A stretch of DNA of 64,000 nucleotides from Amycolatopsis aidingensis (GCF_018885265.1 NZ_CP076538.1:3694001-3758000); one strand, 5' to 3'. Counted from the first letter of the stretch, positions 52,492 to 61,649 are shown. Made by a program: numbers and translations. Notes: a model not told the origin generated them from the letters alone.

Positions 52492-53517
52492 TCATGCTTG
52501 GGTTCCGTGCTCGTGGTGGTGGATGGCGGTGGTGGCGGCGTGGGCGAGTGCGTGTTGTGTGGTGGTGTGGAGGCCGAGTCGGTTCCAGTGGAAGATCACG
52601 TGGTGGGCGAGGACGGCTCGGAGCCCGCGGTGCAGGGTGGCGTGGTGTGCTGCGGTGGCGAGGGCGTGTCCGGCGTGGTGGAAGGCTTCGGCCCAGGGCC
52701 GGAGGGTGGCCGCGGGGGCGTTTGGTCCGAAGATGGGTCCGGTGGGTCGGGTGTCGTAGGTCAGCAGCGTGTGCAGTTGGTGGGTCAGGGTGGCGTGGTG
52801 GCCGTGCGCGGTGCTGGGGTGGTCGGGGTTGGTTCGTAGGCAGGTGACGCGGTGCCAGACGTCGCCGGTTTCGAACCATTCCAGGCCTGCGGCACGGAGG
52901 AGCGTTGTGCACAGCAGCAGGGAGAGCTCGCGCCGGCCGAGGGGTGGCTCGATGTGGCCGAGGTAGTGGAGCAGGTTGGCGCTGTCGGCGCTGAAGAGGC
53001 GGTGGGCGATGCTGATTCCGGTCGGTCCGCCGAAGGCCAGGGTCTCGGGTTCGTAGTGGGTGGGTTGCCAGTGGCGGAGGTGTCCGCTGTCGACGAGCTG
53101 GTCGAAGAGGGCTCCGGCAGTGGGCGGCAAGGCGTTTGTGCTGTTGGCGGGGCGTAGGCGGAGGCGCCAGCAGGGCGCTTTGCGGATGAACCACCAGGCC
53201 TCGAGTAGCCCGTTGGCGTGCCAGTCGCGTAGGTGTGGCTCGAGGACGGTGCTGGCGAGGTGTTCGGCGTGGCGCCAGTCGGCGAACTCCAGGTGCGCCT
53301 GCCACCATCCGGCGTCTGCGGCGCGGTCGTACAGGGCGGTGCTGCCGGCTTGGCAGTAGGTCTCCACCGCGTCGTCGAGGTCGTGGTCGGTGAGTCCGTG
53401 GCGGGTGCAGGCCTCGGCGGGTGGGGTGCCGGCCAGGACGCTGTGCACTGCGGAGGCCAGGACATCCGGCGGGGCGCCGGTGCTGGCGGCTGGGGTGGCT
53501 AGGTGATGAGCAGGCAT
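52492..53517 (-). CDS. Thiopeptide-type bacteriocin biosynthesis protein (LanB C-terminal-like)
   Basis: A 341-residue stand-alone relative of the LanB C-terminal (glutamate-elimination) domain. Seen: WWQAHLEFADWRHAEHLASTVLEPHLRDW, WWFIRKAPCWRLRLR, YEPETLAFGGPTGISIAHRLFSADSANLLHYL and LAHHVIFHWNRLGL. In class I lanthipeptide and thiopeptide pathways this domain removes glutamate from glutamylated Ser/Thr to give dehydro residues. The start at ATG 53517 overlaps the LanC gene by 19 bases. It is the last gene of the cluster. The LanB here also keeps a C-terminal domain, so this copy is extra. Confidence 0.82.
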   Translation of the reverse strand: MPAHHLATPAASTGAPPDVLASAVHSVLAGTPPAEACTRHGLTDHDLDDAVETYCQAGSTALYDRAADAGWWQAHLEFADWRHAEHLASTVLEPHLRDWHANGLLEAWWFIRKAPCWRLRLRPANSTNALPPTAGALFDQLVDSGHLRHWQPTHYEPETLAFGGPTGISIAHRLFSADSANLLHYLGHIEPPLGRRELSLLLCTTLLRAAGLEWFETGDVWHRVTCLRTNPDHPSTAHGHHATLTHQLHTLLTYDTRPTGPIFGPNAPAATLRPWAEAFHHAGHALATAAHHATLHRGLRAVLAHHVIFHWNRLGLHTTTQHALAHAATTAIHHHEHGTQA

Positions 53518-54740
53518 CGGTCCCATCCGGATATGGCACTGGGTGCGGTGCTGTCGGCGGCTTCGCTCAGGGCGAGGGCCAGGCCCGCGGCGCCGTCGAG
53601 GAATCCGTCCTCGGACGGTCCGCTGGTGGCGGCGTTTCTGAGGAGCTGTTGGGCCAGGGACGGCAGAAGCTCGGTAAGCGCGGGGGTGCTGCTGTCTGCG
53701 GCGGCGCGTGCGGCGGTGGCGTAGAGGCCTGCCCAGCCGTGGCAGAGGCCGAGATCGGTGATCTGGTTCAGTTGCGTGTCGTCGGCAAGGCAGGAGGCCA
53801 GCGCGGTTTCGGCGGTGTGCCGCCGGGCGGTGTCGCCGGTGGCGAGTGCGGCGAGCTGGTAGGTGCGGGCGATGCCGGGGGTGCCGTAGCACCAGGACGG
53901 GCGTCCAGGAGTTCGCTGGGTGATGTGCCGCTGGGTGTGGTTGTCGCGGGTGATCCAGTACGGCCACCACGAGCCGGTGTCGGGGTTCTGGCGCCATTGG
54001 TCGAGGTCGGCACAGAAGGCGTGGACGGCGTCCTGCTGTCCTTGCACGGTGATGTCGGCCCGGGTGGCGGTGGCGAGGAGGGCCAGGGGGCCGGCGATGC
54101 CGTGCGCGAGTCCGAGGTTGGCGTGCCCGCCGGGTGTGGGCAGCGAGGGGTCGGGGCCGTGGCCGACCCACCAGCCGGGCAGGGTGTCGCCCTCGACCCG
54201 TATTGGTCGGGTGAGTCGCACGAGGTATCGCAGGATTCGTTCGAGCGCGTCGGAAGTGGGCAGGAAGTGCAGCAGGACTTGGCCGATGCCGGTCAGTCCA
54301 CGCAGGAGGTCGTACTCGGCGAAGGAGGCGGGCTCGCCCCGGTCGATCCGGGCCAGCGCCGCGTCGACACGGCGATGGGTCAGCCGGATCAGGTGGGCGT
54401 CGAGTTTCTCGAGGGCGGATTCGTACTCGGGGATGAGGTCCTGCGCGGTGTGGACGACGAAGGTGATGGCGGGTAGTCCGGCGAACAGCCCGGCGGTGTC
54501 GGCGTTGCTGACCGGTTCGGCCAGTGCCGCCTGCACCCACCGATGTGCCCGGGTCCGGGCGCCTGGAGTGTTGCGGTGCGCCTGGTGGATGTGCCATAGG
54601 GCGACACCGGCGGCCCCGCGTGCCAGCGACTGGGCCTGCCCGGTGTGCGCGGTTGTGCTCGGTGTCGCGAGCGGATAGGTCAGTCGGTCGATCAGCGGTA
54701 CGTGCTCGGCGTCGGCACCGAGGTGGGTCGGGGGCCTCAT
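53499..54740 (-). CDS. LanC-like lanthionine synthetase
   Basis: A 413-residue lanthionine cyclase. Start at ATG 54740, preceded by AGGAG and overlapping the LanB stop. Zinc ligands are visible as WCYGTPG (Cys near residue 282) and LCHGWAG (Cys-His near 332), with the supporting GLAHGIAG and GFLDGAAGLALAL repeats of the alpha/alpha barrel. It joins Cys thiols of the precursor to dehydroalanine/dehydrobutyrine to form thioether rings. The N-terminal part has LARGAAGVALWHIHQAHR, a further family feature. Confidence 0.9.
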   Translation of the reverse strand: MRPPTHLGADAEHVPLIDRLTYPLATPSTTAHTGQAQSLARGAAGVALWHIHQAHRNTPGARTRAHRWVQAALAEPVSNADTAGLFAGLPAITFVVHTAQDLIPEYESALEKLDAHLIRLTHRRVDAALARIDRGEPASFAEYDLLRGLTGIGQVLLHFLPTSDALERILRYLVRLTRPIRVEGDTLPGWWVGHGPDPSLPTPGGHANLGLAHGIAGPLALLATATRADITVQGQQDAVHAFCADLDQWRQNPDTGSWWPYWITRDNHTQRHITQRTPGRPSWCYGTPGIARTYQLAALATGDTARRHTAETALASCLADDTQLNQITDLGLCHGWAGLYATAARAAADSSTPALTELLPSLAQQLLRNAATSGPSEDGFLDGAAGLALALSEAADSTAPSAISGWDRCLLIT

Positions 54741-57700
54741 GGGTGCTCCTGGGAGGCGAGTGCCGTGGCGCGCAGGGCGATCGCGCGGGCGAGCCGGTTG
54801 GTTGCCTCTTCCTGTTCGGGGTGGACGGCGACCGCGCGGGTGACGTGGTCGTGCAGCAGCGCCCGCAGCACGGTCGACGGGTCGCGGTCGAGGCGGGTTC
54901 GGTACTCGGTGAGAGCGGTCCGGCGGTGCGCCCACGCGGTGAGCACCGCGGCTTCGGCCGCGGTGTGGTGTGGTCGTGGTTCGTGGGTGGGGTGGCCGAG
55001 ATGCTTTGCGAGGTGCAGGGCGTGCTCGCGCAGGGTGGGGTCGGTCGGGCCGTGCTGCTGGCCGAGGACGGTGGTCAGCCATCGCCATCCCTGGTGTGGT
55101 GTCGGGGCGAGCGCGGTCGCCAGGTCGGCCATCGACACGGCGGCGACCACCGGGTTGGGTAGATGAGCGTCCTGGACGAGGCCGAGCTGGGCCAGCGCGG
55201 CGGCCGAATCGGTCGCGAAGACCTGTTCCGCTGCGGGAAGGTCGGTGCCGTACTTGCCGGGCTGGGTCCACGCGGTGTCGAAGCGCAGGTGCGCGGCCAA
55301 CGCGGCCTGGCGCAGCTCGGCGGTCCATTCGGCGATCTGGGCCGCGACCGTGCCGTACTGGTCGGTGCTGGTGAGACGCACCCAGAGTTGCAGGTAGTGG
55401 TCGGATTCGGGGCGGGTGGTGTCGTGGTGGCGGCGAAACCACGTCCGCACGGCGGCGTCGCGGATGCGGTCGCGGAGTTGCGGGAGGTGCGTGGTGAGGA
55501 TGGTGTCGAACCGTTGTGGATGGCCGTCGACCTGCGCCATCAGCAGCGTCGAGGTCATAGGCAGGTGAGGACGGGACGCATTCCGGTCATCGGTGCCCGT
55601 GGACCTGGTGGGGCCGGTACGCGGCATCGCGCGCGTTCGGTCCGGGTGCGTGGTGGTGAGCGGGACGACGAACTCGGCTGCGCGGCCGATCCACTCCTGG
55701 TCGGCGGGCCGGGCGGTTTCGCGTAGTTCCACCTCGGTCCCGCGGCGCAGCCGGGTACGAAGCAGGCTGAGCTGGGTGGGGTCCTCGAGGTCGAGTGGTA
55801 GCCGCTGCTCGCCCTCACACAGCACGACCTGCGCGGGCACGCGCCACCGGTGTCGCCACGCGGCGAGCGCGTCCTGCCAGTCGCGCGGTTCCGCCCGCGG
55901 GCCCGGGAGGTCGGCTGAATCCAGGAGCCACCGTGCTGGTGCCAGCACGCTTCGCCCGGCCCGGATTCTGGGCAGGAACGGCAAGGTCCGGGCGGCGCCG
56001 AAGTCGAACGGCCCCCAGACCGCGCTGCGGGCCGTGGCCAGCTCGGCGATGAACCGCACCAGCGGTGGGGTGAACACCGTCGTTTCCAGCGCGTGCGGCA
56101 CGTGGGCCTGGACCCGCTTTCCGGTCGGACAGTGAATCAGGAAGAACCGCGTGGCGCTGGCGGTCACCGCGAGGTCCTGCAGAGTAAGACGGCCCGGCTT
56201 GCCGTCCGTATCGGTCTTCACAGTGGGGTGTTCGGCGATGGGCAGCAGCCACGGCATGAGGCACGGGACCCGGGTGACGGCGTCGTTGCGCGGCCGCCGT
56301 GGTGGGAACGATAGTTGCGCCACCATCACGTCGGGGTCCGATGTCGCGTAGCTGGCGGCCAACCGGTCGCGGGCGGGCGCATCGAGTAGGGGAGCGAAGC
56401 GTCCGATCATGCTGCTGGAGGTGGGCGGAGCGCCCGTTACCCATAATTGGAAGCGTCCGCGCTGCAGGGCGTTGGCGGAGTGGGCGTGCAGGCGGAAGGC
56501 GATCTCGACCCGCTCGGGCGGGACCAGCTGCGTGTGGTCGCCCACGGTGAGTTGCTCGATGTCGTCCGCGGACAGGTGGATCTCGGTGCCTCCGTCGAGC
56601 ACGGCCTCCTGGACCATCCGTTGGACAACGGCGTCGCGGTCGGTCAGCGGTCGCACCGGGTGGTCGCGGGCGGCGCCGAGGAACCCCACCGGATACCCCA
56701 GGCCGGCATCGGAGACCAGCTCGCGGACTCCCACCACGGCGCCCGTTCCGTAGCGGTCACGGAAGCGCTGGTGGTAGTCGCGCCAGGCGCCGGTGCCGAA
56801 CGGGCCGCGGGTCAGCCGCAACAACGTCGACGCCGCGGTCTCGGCCTCGTGTAGCACCGTTTCCGGCAGTTGGATACGCCCGTCGATGGCGACCTCGATC
56901 GCTGGCGGCTCCGGCCTGGTCGAGGGCGCGACGGTCGTTGTGCCGCTCGGGCCGCTCGCGGTGTTGCGGTGCCGACCGGGGATGCCGGCGGGGCACGGTA
57001 TCGGGGCACCAGGGTCGAGATCGGGCTCGGATAGCGATTCGTGCAGGCAACGCAGCGCATCGCGGACTGTGGCCACCCGTTCCGCGTCGTGGGCATCGGC
57101 GTGCGGCGGGAGGGTGTCGAGTTCGGTGAGCAGGTGGGCCACCGGATCGGTGCTGGTGGCGGGAGCCCGCAGGTTCGTCACCAGAATGTGGTGCTCGATC
57201 AGCCCGGCCAGCATCGTGGTGACCTGCTCGCACGAGGCCGTGAAGTCCCGCTCCAGCCGCGTGATCAGCTCCTGCCCGCGCACAGGTCGGTCGGCTGCGG
57301 CGAGGACGGCGTCCACTGGGCGGCTGCGGCGCACCGCCAGCTCCATCGCCTTGAGGTCCCCGGCGAGCGGAGACGTGGTGCCGGTCTTGCCCGCGCGGGC
57401 CGGGGCCACCGGCCTGGGCACGACGAACTGGTCCCCGCGGGTCGTCCCGGCGTTGTTGACGGTCAGTCGGAGATGGGCCAGCACGGCGGGGTCGTGTTCC
57501 AGCCAGGAGATCAGGTCGGCCAGCCGGTCCGGATCGAGGCGTGCGCGCACGGCGTGGGCGTCGCCGAACATGGCCCGGGGCGATGGGCCGATCGTGGCCG
57601 TGGTGACACCGGCGAACAGGCCGAACGGGGTTGCTCTCCCTCGCCACCGCAGGAGGTAGGACGACACGGCCACGAGGAGTCGTCGCCACTGCCGACGGCT

Positions 57701-57934
57701 CAACGGGGTGCCCGACACGGCGGTGGTGATCCGCTTGCAGAGGGCAGGGCTGGCCACCCGCAGCGCGGTGCGCACGGTCCCGCGGTCCCACGTCCGCGCC
57801 AACCATGCGCGGCCGATGGTCTCGGCGCCCTCGGCGGTGTGCAGATCCAGCCGGGGCAGGCGCAGTCCGCCCGGGTCGGTGCTGGCCCGCACCACCACCA
57901 GCCCGGTGTGGCGGAAGTGCCGTGGTGCTGCCAT
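54737..57934 (-). CDS. LanB-type lantibiotic dehydratase
   Basis: About 1065 residues. The start at ATG 57934 (MAAPRHFRHTG) is supported by GAGGAGGAGG upstream; a longer frame to 58024 would extend through the attenuator hairpin. N-terminal glutamylation domain: WRGRATPFGLFAGVTTATIG, and QLSFPPRRPRNDAVTRVPCLMPWLLPIAEH. C-terminal elimination domain from about 800 (MAQVDGHPQRFDTILTTHLPQLRDRIRD...WFRRHHDTTRPESDHYLQLWVRL). The enzyme uses glutamyl-tRNA to dehydrate Ser/Thr of the precursor. It is followed at once by LanC through an ATGA overlap. Confidence 0.92.
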   Translation of the reverse strand: MAAPRHFRHTGLVVVRASTDPGGLRLPRLDLHTAEGAETIGRAWLARTWDRGTVRTALRVASPALCKRITTAVSGTPLSRRQWRRLLVAVSSYLLRWRGRATPFGLFAGVTTATIGPSPRAMFGDAHAVRARLDPDRLADLISWLEHDPAVLAHLRLTVNNAGTTRGDQFVVPRPVAPARAGKTGTTSPLAGDLKAMELAVRRSRPVDAVLAAADRPVRGQELITRLERDFTASCEQVTTMLAGLIEHHILVTNLRAPATSTDPVAHLLTELDTLPPHADAHDAERVATVRDALRCLHESLSEPDLDPGAPIPCPAGIPGRHRNTASGPSGTTTVAPSTRPEPPAIEVAIDGRIQLPETVLHEAETAASTLLRLTRGPFGTGAWRDYHQRFRDRYGTGAVVGVRELVSDAGLGYPVGFLGAARDHPVRPLTDRDAVVQRMVQEAVLDGGTEIHLSADDIEQLTVGDHTQLVPPERVEIAFRLHAHSANALQRGRFQLWVTGAPPTSSSMIGRFAPLLDAPARDRLAASYATSDPDVMVAQLSFPPRRPRNDAVTRVPCLMPWLLPIAEHPTVKTDTDGKPGRLTLQDLAVTASATRFFLIHCPTGKRVQAHVPHALETTVFTPPLVRFIAELATARSAVWGPFDFGAARTLPFLPRIRAGRSVLAPARWLLDSADLPGPRAEPRDWQDALAAWRHRWRVPAQVVLCEGEQRLPLDLEDPTQLSLLRTRLRRGTEVELRETARPADQEWIGRAAEFVVPLTTTHPDRTRAMPRTGPTRSTGTDDRNASRPHLPMTSTLLMAQVDGHPQRFDTILTTHLPQLRDRIRDAAVRTWFRRHHDTTRPESDHYLQLWVRLTSTDQYGTVAAQIAEWTAELRQAALAAHLRFDTAWTQPGKYGTDLPAAEQVFATDSAAALAQLGLVQDAHLPNPVVAAVSMADLATALAPTPHQGWRWLTTVLGQQHGPTDPTLREHALHLAKHLGHPTHEPRPHHTAAEAAVLTAWAHRRTALTEYRTRLDRDPSTVLRALLHDHVTRAVAVHPEQEEATNRLARAIALRATALASQEHP

Positions 57935-57996
57935 ACGCGTGCGCCTCCTCCTCGCGGCCGCTTCGAATGGCCCACCGCGTGGGCATGGCGTGGAAG

Positions 57997-58040
57997 CGGG
58001 TGCGTTGACGCCGCAACGGGGCATGGCGTCAACGCACCCG
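57997..58040 (-). terminator. Attenuator hairpin between precursor and LanB
   Basis: A perfect 16-bp inverted repeat with a 12-base loop starts 12 bases after the precursor stop and ends about 60 bases before the LanB ribosome binding site. The arm sequence read on the minus strand is CGGGTGCGTTGACGCC. Such a hairpin after the precursor gene is usual in lanthipeptide operons; it lets the peptide be made in excess over the enzymes by partial termination or mRNA stabilisation. Confidence 0.75.
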
Positions 58041-58051
58041 ACGTGGGGTGG

Positions 58052-58264
58052 TCAGGCGGGGTTGTTGGCCTGGCTGTTGCAGGCACTGGTCGAGCAGGTC
58101 TGGCCGCACCCGTCGCTGGTGTCGCAGGACAGCTTCGCCAGTGGGTAGGCCGCCTCGATCACCTGGAAGTCGAGCGTGAAATCCCCGTCGGGGCTGGCGG
58201 CGGAGCGCGCGGCCGATGCGTTGGGGTTCGTGGTGTGGGGCAGCGTGCTGGTGGCGCTGGACAT
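58052..58264 (-). CDS. FxLD-family lanthipeptide precursor
   Basis: A 70-residue precursor with AGGAAGGA upstream. The leader is Ser/Ala/Thr-rich and contains the family-defining FTLD (F-x-L-D) in GDFTLDFQVIEAA. The likely core follows PLAK and is Ser/Thr/Cys-rich: LSCDTSDGCGQTCSTSACNS, with four Cys and six Ser/Thr available for dehydration and ring formation. A DG dipeptide in the core is a favoured site for aspartimide/isoaspartate chemistry, notable because a PIMT-like methyltransferase is encoded next door. The exact leader/core boundary is not readable. Confidence 0.9.
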   Translation of the reverse strand: MSSATSTLPHTTNPNASAARSAASPDGDFTLDFQVIEAAYPLAKLSCDTSDGCGQTCSTSACNSQANNPA

Positions 58265-58326
58265 CCTTCGGTCCTTCCTGTGTCGGTTGTCCTCCGGAAC
58301 CTGGCCGTGCCCGCCGGCCCGTGGTG

Positions 58327-59739
58327 TCAGGCCGTGGGGCTGGCCAGGAGATCGCGACGCGGGTGTGCCGTTTGTCGATCACCGCCACCGTGCGGGGTGG
58401 ATCCGGGTTGGCCGGTTCGTCGGCGTGGGCCTGGTGGACCAGGTCGTCGGGGGCGGTGCGCGGCCAGATGGTGATGACCGGGTCGGGGCCGCGCCGGTGG
58501 TGGCGATCCCACGTGCGAACCTGCTCGGCCAGCGTCTTCGCCGCCGCGTGGGCTTGGGGGCCGAATCCATGGGCCCCCATCTCGAACACACCCGGTCGCA
58601 GTCGTCGACTGGCCAGGTAGGCGAAGGAATCCCCGCTGTCGTAGACGGAGGCGCTGGGGAACCATCGGCCACCTGGCTCGGCCATCACCGGGTCGCCCTC
58701 GGCGGGGACGTAGTCGCTGTCGACGGCCAGCAGGCAGAACCCGGGCAGCACACTGGCCAGCCACAGCACCAGCGAGTCAAACGGTTCCATGGCACCGACC
58801 GTCACCCCGGACCAGGCGTCGGCGCGGTCGGTCGCCAACACCCTGTCCAGTGGGAGGGATCATGGGGCAGGTGTCGTCGTCGAAACGCAGCGCGATCCGG
58901 TCCCCGTGCAACAGCAGCATCCGCTCCCGATGCGCCCCTTGACCGCGGATCTTCACGAAGCCACACACCTCGGCCGAGTCCGCGACCAGATGATCACCGG
59001 TGCGCCGCAAGCTCAATGACCGGGTGATCCCGCGCATGCGCAGGGGAACGACGATCCGTCCACCCTCGATGAGGTGCTCGATCCACGCGGGCGGAACATC
59101 CCAGCAGCCCACGGTCACCAGGACGACATCGAACAGGCCGAGGCCGGGCAGGCCGGTTTCGGCGTCGCCGCACACGACCTGAACGCGGGAGTATCCGGCG
59201 GCGTCCAGGAGGGTGCGGGCCCGGTCGGTGATCTCGGGGTCGATGTCCATGGTCGTCACACCGCCGGTCTCGCCGACCAGTTCGGCCAGCATGGCCGCGT
59301 TGAGGCCGCCGGAACCCACCTCCAGCACCCGCATACCCGGCTGGATGTCGGCCTGCTCCAGCATGAACGCCTGAATCTGCGGTGCGCTGATCGAGCTGAC
59401 GGCGGCACCGTGCTCGTCCCGTTTGGTCACCACCGCGGTCGTCGCCGCATACACCTCGTCCACCGGCACCTCGGGGGCGAAGGCATGCCGATCCATCCTG
59501 CCGAACACGGCGGCGACGCGATCGGAGCGCAATGCGTGCAGCTCCCACAGCTGTTCGATCATCGCCGCCCGTGCTCTGGCCACACGCTTCGCGGTCAGGG
59601 CATCCCTGCCCGGGGCAGTATCGGATCCGGCGCTTGTGTCGTGGTCGCGGCCTGCGGTCACCTGGCTGCTCGTCCCCTTGCGTGGTCTGGTGTCGGAAAT
59701 CCCCGTGCTGTGTCCGCTGCCGGCACCGCGGAGGCGCAT
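58327..59739 (-). pseudogene. FxLD-system methyltransferase, split by a frameshift near 58855
   Basis: The 5' part (from ATG 59739, or GTG 59661) encodes a PIMT-like SAM methyltransferase: HAFAPEVPVDEVYAA, MRVLEVGSGGLNAAML (motif I near residue 138), MDIDPEI, and RMLLLHGDRIALRFDDDTCP. Near 58855 the sense moves one frame: DRVLATDRADAWSG, FDSLVLWLASVLPGFCLLA, and a C-terminal domain ending near TRVAISWP. In the first frame translation stops at 58777. The second frame is open through the precursor gene to 58029 unless it shifts back near 58345, where the first frame would end at 58327. The enzyme is the FxLD partner methyltransferase; whether this copy is functional depends on whether the frameshift is real. 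Confidence 0.72.
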
Positions 59740-59816
59740 GGTGTGTCGTTCGCGGGGATGGCACGGATCAGCACGGCGGCGATCACGCTAGGGCGAGCCG
59801 TGACGACCGGGCCAGA

Positions 59817-59912
59817 AGTTTGCTCCAGTTTGCTCGAAGATACCCTGACCGTGTGGCCGTTTGTTGACGAATCATCGCTGGTGAGCCGACTATCAACGGG
59901 TCCGAGCAAACT
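59817..59912. promoter_or_regulatory. Three copies of a 9-base motif in a divergent promoter
   Basis: AGTTTGCTC occurs at 59817-59825 and 59827-59835 as a direct repeat with 10-base spacing, and inverted (GAGCAAACT) at 59904-59912. The region separates the FxLD methyltransferase from the 59942 operon, which ends in an XRE/DUF5753 regulator. The helical phasing of the repeats suits an operator for a dimeric regulator. Confidence 0.5.
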
Positions 59913-59941
59913 CACGCACCTGCGTGGTGGAAGGGGTAGTC

Positions 59942-60271
59942 ATGCAGCTCAGGTTCCTCGGCAAAGACACACAAGGCGGAGGCTCGCCGACCCTGTACGC
60001 CACGGACCGCGGTACCTACGTGGTGCAGGGATGGAAAGTGCACGGGCATCCCACCCGGATCGAGATCCCCCACCGCCTGCTCGGACACGTCGAGGAAGGG
60101 AAATGCCTGGGCGCCCACCTCGACGACACGGGCCGCGGCAGCTTCATCCTCTCCGGTCGGCCCGTCACCGACGCCGCAGCGCTGGCGACCATGGACATCC
60201 CGGGACACGAAACCTGCGTCGAAGTCCCGACGAAGAAGGAGGTACGGGTCAGTGCAACTGCTACAGGGTGA
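59942..60271 (+). CDS. Hypothetical protein upstream of DUF6879 gene
   Basis: A 109-residue protein; ATG 59942 follows GGAAGGGG (GTG 59924 also in frame). Sequence: LRFLGKDTQGGGSPTLYATDRGTYVVQGWKV, then IEIPHRLLGH and a C-terminal CVEVPTKKEVRV. The pattern 'GSPT-(V/L)YxT...YVVQGWKV...(I/V)xIP' is one I associate with small actinobacterial proteins next to DUF6879 and XRE regulators; function unknown. It overlaps the next gene by 20 bases. Confidence 0.68.
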   Translation: MQLRFLGKDTQGGGSPTLYATDRGTYVVQGWKVHGHPTRIEIPHRLLGHVEEGKCLGAHLDDTGRGSFILSGRPVTDAAALATMDIPGHETCVEVPTKKEVRVSATATG

Positions 60272-60785
60272 GGCGTTCGACGCGCTCTTCCGCGAATTCG
60301 AGCGCGACGCGTTCCACCTGGAAGTCCGGGACACCTACACCACGCCGGAGGAGTCGGAACCGTTCCACCTGTTCCTGACCGGCCGACACGACGACTTCGC
60401 ATGGTTCCAGCCGTGGCTGAACCTGGTCCGCAACGCCACCAGCACCGGCCGCATCGTACGGCGCGTCCGCGTGGTCACCGTCCCGCACGGCGACTACACC
60501 CGGTGGGGACTCACCGTGGCCGAACACAACACCGCCGCAGGCGAGGACGTCCGGTGGCTACCCCGGCACCTGATCAACCCCGACCAGCTGTCGGCGGACG
60601 ACTTCTGGCTCTTCGACGACAACCGCGTCGTGTTCACCGTGTTCGAACCCGACGGCCGGTTCGCCGGCGGCGCCGCCACCACCGATCCCGTCATCGTGCG
60701 CCACTGCCGCACGGTACGAGACCGGGTCTGGCAGACCGCCGTCCCGCACCACCGCTACCTGGAGACCGAGCACGCCACGGCCTGA
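60252..60785 (+). CDS. DUF6879-family protein
   Basis: A 177-residue protein with the family pattern: FDALFREFERDAFHLEVRDTY at the start, RRVRVVTVPHGDYTRWGL, and DDFWLFDDNRVVFTVFEPDG. Mixed alpha/beta, cytoplasmic, no catalytic motif recognised. These proteins are regularly encoded beside XRE/DUF5753 regulators in actinomycetes, as here (18 bases to the next gene). Role unknown, probably part of a regulatory unit. Confidence 0.78.
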   Translation: MQLLQGEAFDALFREFERDAFHLEVRDTYTTPEESEPFHLFLTGRHDDFAWFQPWLNLVRNATSTGRIVRRVRVVTVPHGDYTRWGLTVAEHNTAAGEDVRWLPRHLINPDQLSADDFWLFDDNRVVFTVFEPDGRFAGGAATTDPVIVRHCRTVRDRVWQTAVPHHRYLETEHATA

Positions 60786-60803
60786 ACCGAGAACGAGCCA
60801 CTC

Positions 60804-61649
60804 GTGACGCACTCCCTCCACCAGGCACGCCAGGCCCTCGGTCACCAGCTGCGCGACCTCCGCAAGGACGCACAACTCACCGGCCGCGACCTGGCCACCC
60901 TGGCCGGCTGGCACAGCTCCAAAGTCTCAAAAATCGAGTACGGCAAACAAACCCCCACCGAAGACGACATCCGGGCCTGGTGCCAGCACACCCGTTCCGA
61001 ACCCCAAATCCCCGACCTCATCGCCACCGTACGCAACATCGAATCCATGTACGTCGAATGGCGCCGCATGCTCGGAGCCGGCACCCGACGCCGCCAAAAA
61101 GCCTCACAACGACTCGAAGCCAAGACCACGCTGATGCGCTGGTACGAGCCCGTCCTCATCCCCGGCATCCTGCAAACCGCCGAATACGCCCACGAAGTCA
61201 TGCGCCGCGTCATCGAATTCTACGACATACCCGACGACCTCGACGCCGGCGTCGCCGAGCGCATGGAACGCCAGAACATCCTCTACCGCGGCGACCACCA
61301 ATTCCACTTCATCCTCGCCCAGCAAGCCCTGACGACAACCGTCGGCAACCCCAACATCATGATCGGCCAACTCGACCGGATCCTGGCCATCATGTCACTA
61401 CCACGAGTCGTCCTCGGCATCATCCCCAACGACGCCGAATACCGCGTACCCACCAACCAGTTCATCATCTTCGACAACCAACTCGTCCACGTCGAAACCA
61501 TCTCCGCCGAACTCACCATCAGTCAACCCCGAGAAATCGACACCTACAACAAAGCCTTCCAATCACTCTCCGGGCAGGCCCTGACAGGGCCAGCGGCGCA
61601 AAACATTATTACCAGAGCGGTCGATCGATTTCATAATAAGAGAAAATAA
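60804..61649 (+). CDS. XRE-family regulator with DUF5753 domain
   Basis: A 281-residue regulator: N-terminal XRE helix-turn-helix (about 10-65, LRKDAQLTGRDLATLAGWHSSKVSKIEYGKQTPTEDDI), then DUF5753 (about 100-275; TTLMRWYEPVLIPGLIL-like core, YRGDHQFHFILAQQAL, IGQLDRILAIMSLPRVVLGIIP). The codon usage is richer in A-ending codons than its neighbours, especially near the 3' end. It is a plausible regulator of the divergent lanthipeptide cluster through the repeated motif at 59817-59912. Confidence 0.86.
   Translation: MTHSLHQARQALGHQLRDLRKDAQLTGRDLATLAGWHSSKVSKIEYGKQTPTEDDIRAWCQHTRSEPQIPDLIATVRNIESMYVEWRRMLGAGTRRRQKASQRLEAKTTLMRWYEPVLIPGILQTAEYAHEVMRRVIEFYDIPDDLDAGVAERMERQNILYRGDHQFHFILAQQALTTTVGNPNIMIGQLDRILAIMSLPRVVLGIIPNDAEYRVPTNQFIIFDNQLVHVETISAELTISQPREIDTYNKAFQSLSGQALTGPAAQNIITRAVDRFHNKRK

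Noticed and set aside
58029..58264. Methyltransferase frame continuing through the lanthipeptide precursor to 58029
   Set aside because: The translation beyond about 58345 is Arg/Gln-rich and not family-like; the precursor frame with FTLD and its own ribosome binding site is convincing.
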